This document shows, in pieces, positions 63,337-64,000 of a DNA stretch of 64,000 nt (within the stretch, counting starts at the first letter, position 1; every line of letters begins with the position of its first letter). Both the position numbers and the translations under genes were made by a program. A model generated the notes under the pieces. The model searched no databases. It had not been told where the DNA came from and saw nothing but the letters and a program-made list of their open reading frames with translations. The stretch lies in assembly GCA_003797895.1 (NCBI GenBank), contig RKQB01000004.1, forward strand, positions 186,001-250,000, written 5' to 3'. This stretch comes from Cyclobacteriaceae bacterium YHN15 (GTDB lineage: Bacteria; Bacteroidota; Bacteroidia; Cytophagales; Cyclobacteriaceae).

Positions 63337-64000
63337 ATGAACATCAAGATGAATATATCAAGATTTTACCATTTCGCATTTTTATTGCTTCTGTTATTTA
63401 ATTTTTCCTGCTTTCAGGAAATGGAAAATGATGATCAGGATCCTGTTGACAACGGCCCAATTATTTTGCAAGAAGCTTTTCCCAATCTTTCATTTAGCAG
63501 ACCTGTTGATTTTCAGCATGCAGGTGATGGTACGGACCGAATTTTCATCGTGGAACAAAGGGGGGAAATATCTGTTTTTCAAAATGACAGAGAGGTTGAG
63601 GATAAAACACTCTTTTTAAATATTGAATCCAAGGTGAATGATCAGGGAAATGAAGAGGGACTACTGGGATTGGCCTTCCATCCTGATTATGAAAATAATG
63701 GTTTCTTTTTTGTGAATTACACTGCCGCCTCTCCAAGACGGACAGTAATTTCCCGTTTTCAGGTTTCAGCCACTGATCCCAACAGGGCTGATGAAAGCAG
63801 TGAATTGGTCATTCTCGAATTCAACCAACCCTATACCAATCATAACGGCGGGCAATTGTCATTTGGTCCGGATGGATATTTATACATTGCCAGTGGGGAT
63901 GGAGGTTCCGGCGGAGATCCACTAAACCATGGCCAAAGGCCAGAAACATTATTGGGAGCAATTTTGAGGATTGATATCAATAAACAGGAAGGGGGGGGAA
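63337..64000 (+). CDS. PQQ-dependent sugar dehydrogenase lipoprotein, 3' end outside the window
   Basis: Frame open to the end of the window, 221 codons. Signal with lipobox FNFSC, so it is outer-membrane or periplasmic. The beta-propeller start matches soluble glucose/sorbosone dehydrogenases (GSDH family): LSFSRPVDFQHAGDGTDRIFIVEQRGEI, EEGLLGLAFHPDY, and the catalytic His region YTNHNGGQLSFGPDGYLYIASGDGGSGGDP. These oxidise sugars with PQQ, though many Bacteroidota members may use other substrates. The start may be the Met at 63337 or 63349. The last bases include eight G in a row, so the frame just at the edge should be treated with care. Confidence 0.88.
   Translation, partial: MNIKMNISRFYHFAFLLLLLFNFSCFQEMENDDQDPVDNGPIILQEAFPNLSFSRPVDFQHAGDGTDRIFIVEQRGEISVFQNDREVEDKTLFLNIESKVNDQGNEEGLLGLAFHPDYENNGFFFVNYTAASPRRTVISRFQVSATDPNRADESSELVILEFNQPYTNHNGGQLSFGPDGYLYIASGDGGSGGDPLNHGQRPETLLGAILRIDINKQEGGG

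Noticed and set aside
63991..63998. Run of eight G as a phase-variable tract
   Set aside because: It lies at the window edge inside an open frame; a single tract without strain comparison is not evidence for phase variation.
1..64000. tRNA or rRNA genes, insertion sequences, prophage, toxin-antitoxin or defence genes
   Set aside because: I looked for their hallmarks while reading both strands and saw none; without a search tool small ones could be missed.

Overview
The window (about 40% G+C by eye, uninterrupted genes, no tRNA or rRNA) comes from the chromosome of a Bacteroidota bacterium. The best fit is the Cytophagales, family Cyclobacteriaceae or a close relative. Reasons: a SusC/SusD pair with an ECF sigma factor and FecR anti-sigma factor, many lipoproteins with a Cys lipobox, a MetH split into two genes behind a SAM-I riboswitch, bacterial myo-inositol oxygenase, a DUF4412 protein, weak Shine-Dalgarno sequences and occasional TTG starts. 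Taxonomy is inferred from gene content only.

Layout. 1-2715: 3' part of a membrane hybrid histidine kinase, ending in a bidirectional terminator. 2727-8714 (minus strand): housekeeping genes for a 2-oxoacid dehydrogenase E2, CinA, an SDR, dihydrofolate reductase, a DUF4412 protein and Fmt. 9180-15475: a small unknown protein, then a complete tripartite RND efflux operon behind a palindromic candidate operator. 16132-21827: a 1441-residue multi-PAS/GAF hybrid kinase and a secreted protein that looks like two fused copies of one beta-rich unit. 22562-27419: SAM-I riboswitch, two-part methionine synthase and metF, a methionine regulon in one operon. 27468-42137: mixed metabolism and housekeeping: glycosyltransferase, aldo/keto reductase, Tat-exported Dabb protein, S41 protease, pdxA, rsmA, mgtE, a 2-hydroxyacid dehydrogenase, myo-inositol oxygenase with a sodium/solute symporter, greA, a HIT protein and xylA. 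42263-44211: a TetR regulator with a 47-bp near-perfect palindrome at its start, and a UGT-type glycosyltransferase.

44238-64000 is the accessory region and the most interesting part. It is a polysaccharide-utilisation-like locus: GH43 lipoprotein, three Cys-type sulfatases, an ECF sigma/FecR pair, a SusC receptor with an N-terminal signalling (STN) domain, SusD, two paralogous exported FAD-dependent oxidoreductases, an exported endonuclease/exonuclease/phosphatase-family enzyme and the start of a PQQ-type sugar dehydrogenase lipoprotein. Apart from GH43 it has no recognisable glycoside hydrolase or lyase, so the predicted chemistry is mainly desulfation and oxidation. The model is that ligand binding to SusC signals through FecR to the sigma factor, which induces the SusCD-oxidoreductase operon. 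Two tandem dyads between the divergent GH43 and first sulfatase genes suggest a second local regulator. The substrate is unknown; a sulfated glycan is the natural guess.

Several cis elements are reported: a SAM-I riboswitch with an alternative pairing that would break its P1 helix, a strong hairpin between fecR and susC, a 7-bp tandem repeat beside the inositol genes, inverted 15-mers ahead of xylA, and rho-independent terminators. No CRISPR array, insertion sequence, prophage or defence system was seen.
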